Assembly (NCBI GenBank): GCA_039881145.1
Contig: JAYKKI010000067.1
Coordinates: 506,001 to 570,000 of the forward strand
Source of the DNA: Druceiella hillmani
Taxonomy: Eukaryota > Arthropoda > Insecta > Lepidoptera > Hepialidae
Direction of reading: 5' to 3'
DNA length: 64,000 nucleotides
Each line of letters begins with the position of its first letter. Positions within the stretch are counted from its first letter, which is position 1. Positions 62,660 to 64,000 of the stretch are shown here, piece by piece. Made by a program: the position numbers and the translations under genes. The notes below the pieces were generated by a model that had not been told where the DNA came from, made no database searches, and was given only the letters and a program-made list of their open reading frames with translations.

Positions 62660-63480
62660 CTAACTAACATATAGGTTCAGTTTACTGTGTTAAATTTTAA
62701 AAATAAATAAATGGAACCCCTTGTCGGCCATTTTAAAATTGCGTATTTATTTCTTAACATTTCGTGGTATATAGAACAATGAGCGAGATAAGTTTTGCAG
62801 GGTATATTGTATTTTACTTACGAATAATTTCTTTACTCGTAGTATTATACATAAAAATAATCTGTATTTATAAAATATGATGACTGTTTCATTTAGTTTA
62901 TGAAACACCAACAATTTATCTGATTTATGCACGTTGAATTCATACATATTCAATTAAGCCAAGAAAAGACGATAATATTCATTTCAGACGTAACCATAAA
63001 TACATTATTACATATTTCAAGGCGTAAATATGTTCTTATGGAGTCGGTGTAGTATTAATCTTGTGATAAAAAATAAAATAGTGTCTTTCACTCTTTCTCT
63101 CGTTAATAAATTGAGCACTTGCTGCGGCTTATCATGTTTGCAATAATTAGTTTATTTAATTTGTTTTGCAATAAATATGATTTTATTGTATGTATTAATA
63201 GTGTTAATAGTATAACAATTTTATTAATATTTTGATTATAGTATAAAGATATATTGAAGTCATAAAAAAATTTTTAAAAATAAATGTCTTCCACATCGAT
63301 ACAAAAGAAGTTCGGTCACGAGCATACTTTATAACTTGGAAAATGACATATTTTATTCATCTTCAAAATTCATTAGCTAAAATTTGATAGACATTACCTT
63401 ATATCTGATTTGTATGTCGCATACACAAAACTGATAAATCTGAAATTCCGAAAATTACATTTTGCTTTCAAAAGAGGCAG
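62660..63480. other. AT-rich non-coding DNA
   Basis: Nothing recognised. The 68-codon minus frame at 62747-62953 is AT-biased. Confidence 0.6.
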
Positions 63481-63504
63481 CCTATTATATAAAACAATCG
63501 AATG

Positions 63505-63882
63505 TATTTACAAAGGCGTTGAAGTTATTTTTATATATGTTATTTTATTGAATAACATATATTCGTAAGAACCTGTTATTCTGTATATTTTTTATTATTA
63601 TGTATCACATAGATGCGCGACTGTTTGTAAACAACAACGCCTAAATTATTACTTATGTAGAAAAGGGTTGTGTTGCAAAGTAATTTTTACAAATTCAGTA
63701 ATATTTATTGTTACGAATCATTTTGTGTATCTTATATCATCAGCCAATTGGTTCACACAGCTTCGCGATTGTTTGGAAATGACAGCACGCGATTATTTCC
63801 CGTATTAACAAATACGTCCGGCGTTTTCAAAGGCTTTGGAAGCTATTTTTACTGGTGTTATTTTATTGATTAATATTTATTC
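63505..63882. repeat. Two-copy direct repeat, spacing about 320 bp
   Basis: 'caaaggcgttgaagttattt' (from 63511) with 'gttattttattgaataacat' is matched by 'caaaggctttggaagctatt' (from 63828) with 'gttattttattgattaatat'. About 70 bases align. The 67-codon plus frame at 63670-63873 overlaps the second copy and is probably not a gene. Confidence 0.65.
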
Positions 63883-64000
63883 ACAAGAACTATTGAACTC
63901 TTTCAGGAAAAAAATTATTTATTAATGAAATAGTCTCGTAAATAAAAAGGTATTACGATTTTATACGAATATCCTTCAGAATTTTTTTTCTCTCAGGATA

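Overview
The window is AT-rich (about 70% by eye) nuclear DNA of an arthropod, most likely an insect. The call rests on the repeat content: an RTE-like LINE with the insect-type C-terminus, mariner/ITm and P-type (THAP9-like) DNA transposon relics, a tRNA-derived SINE with an insect-style tail, long (TA)n microsatellites, and the dispersed repeat that ends in the 'tacggaaccctaaaaa' type of tail. No bacterial-style gene layout, rRNA gene, intact tRNA gene or CRISPR array was seen. Order within the insects cannot be fixed from this sequence.

No complete, convincing host protein gene was found. The window is intergenic or deep intronic. Most long open frames are chance frames in AT-rich or microsatellite DNA. 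The informative coding sequence is a set of decayed mobile-element genes: a P-type transposase relic (about 6.0-7.35 kb, minus), an ITm/DDE transposase relic (7.7-8.56 kb, minus), RTE-type reverse-transcriptase tails (16.7-17.29 kb and 32.15-32.33 kb, minus), a large single-frame transposase-like gene broken only by four stop codons plus a probable in-frame deletion (18.9-20.43 kb, plus), and a mariner C-terminus (40.36-40.64 kb, minus). Weaker coding-like patches are at 28.05, 49.98, 51.23, 58.81 and 62.44 kb.

Layout: 0-6 kb is plain AT-rich DNA with small repeats. 6-8.6 kb holds two adjacent minus-strand transposase relics. 9.5 kb holds a pair of strong hairpins. 16.7-20.8 kb holds the LINE tail and the frame-intact transposase, the latter between two (TA)n tracts. 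21.0-23.5 kb is a long imperfect inverted repeat. A block of about 6.5 kb (about 22.97-29.46 kb) recurs in the same orientation at about 33.77-41.10 kb. Each copy carries private insertions: a repeat-flanked block in the left copy, and an LTR-like block and a mariner relic in the right copy. Two degenerate tandem arrays (31.4-31.9 and 32.7-33.5 kb) lie between the copies. 42-64 kb is mostly featureless AT-rich DNA with (TA)n tracts, one tRNA-derived SINE (52.4 kb), a 142-bp MITE-like unit (44.9 kb), several perfect hairpins and a few GC-richer islands that might be exons or old element pieces.

All homology statements come from recognising sequence patterns by eye. No database search was run.
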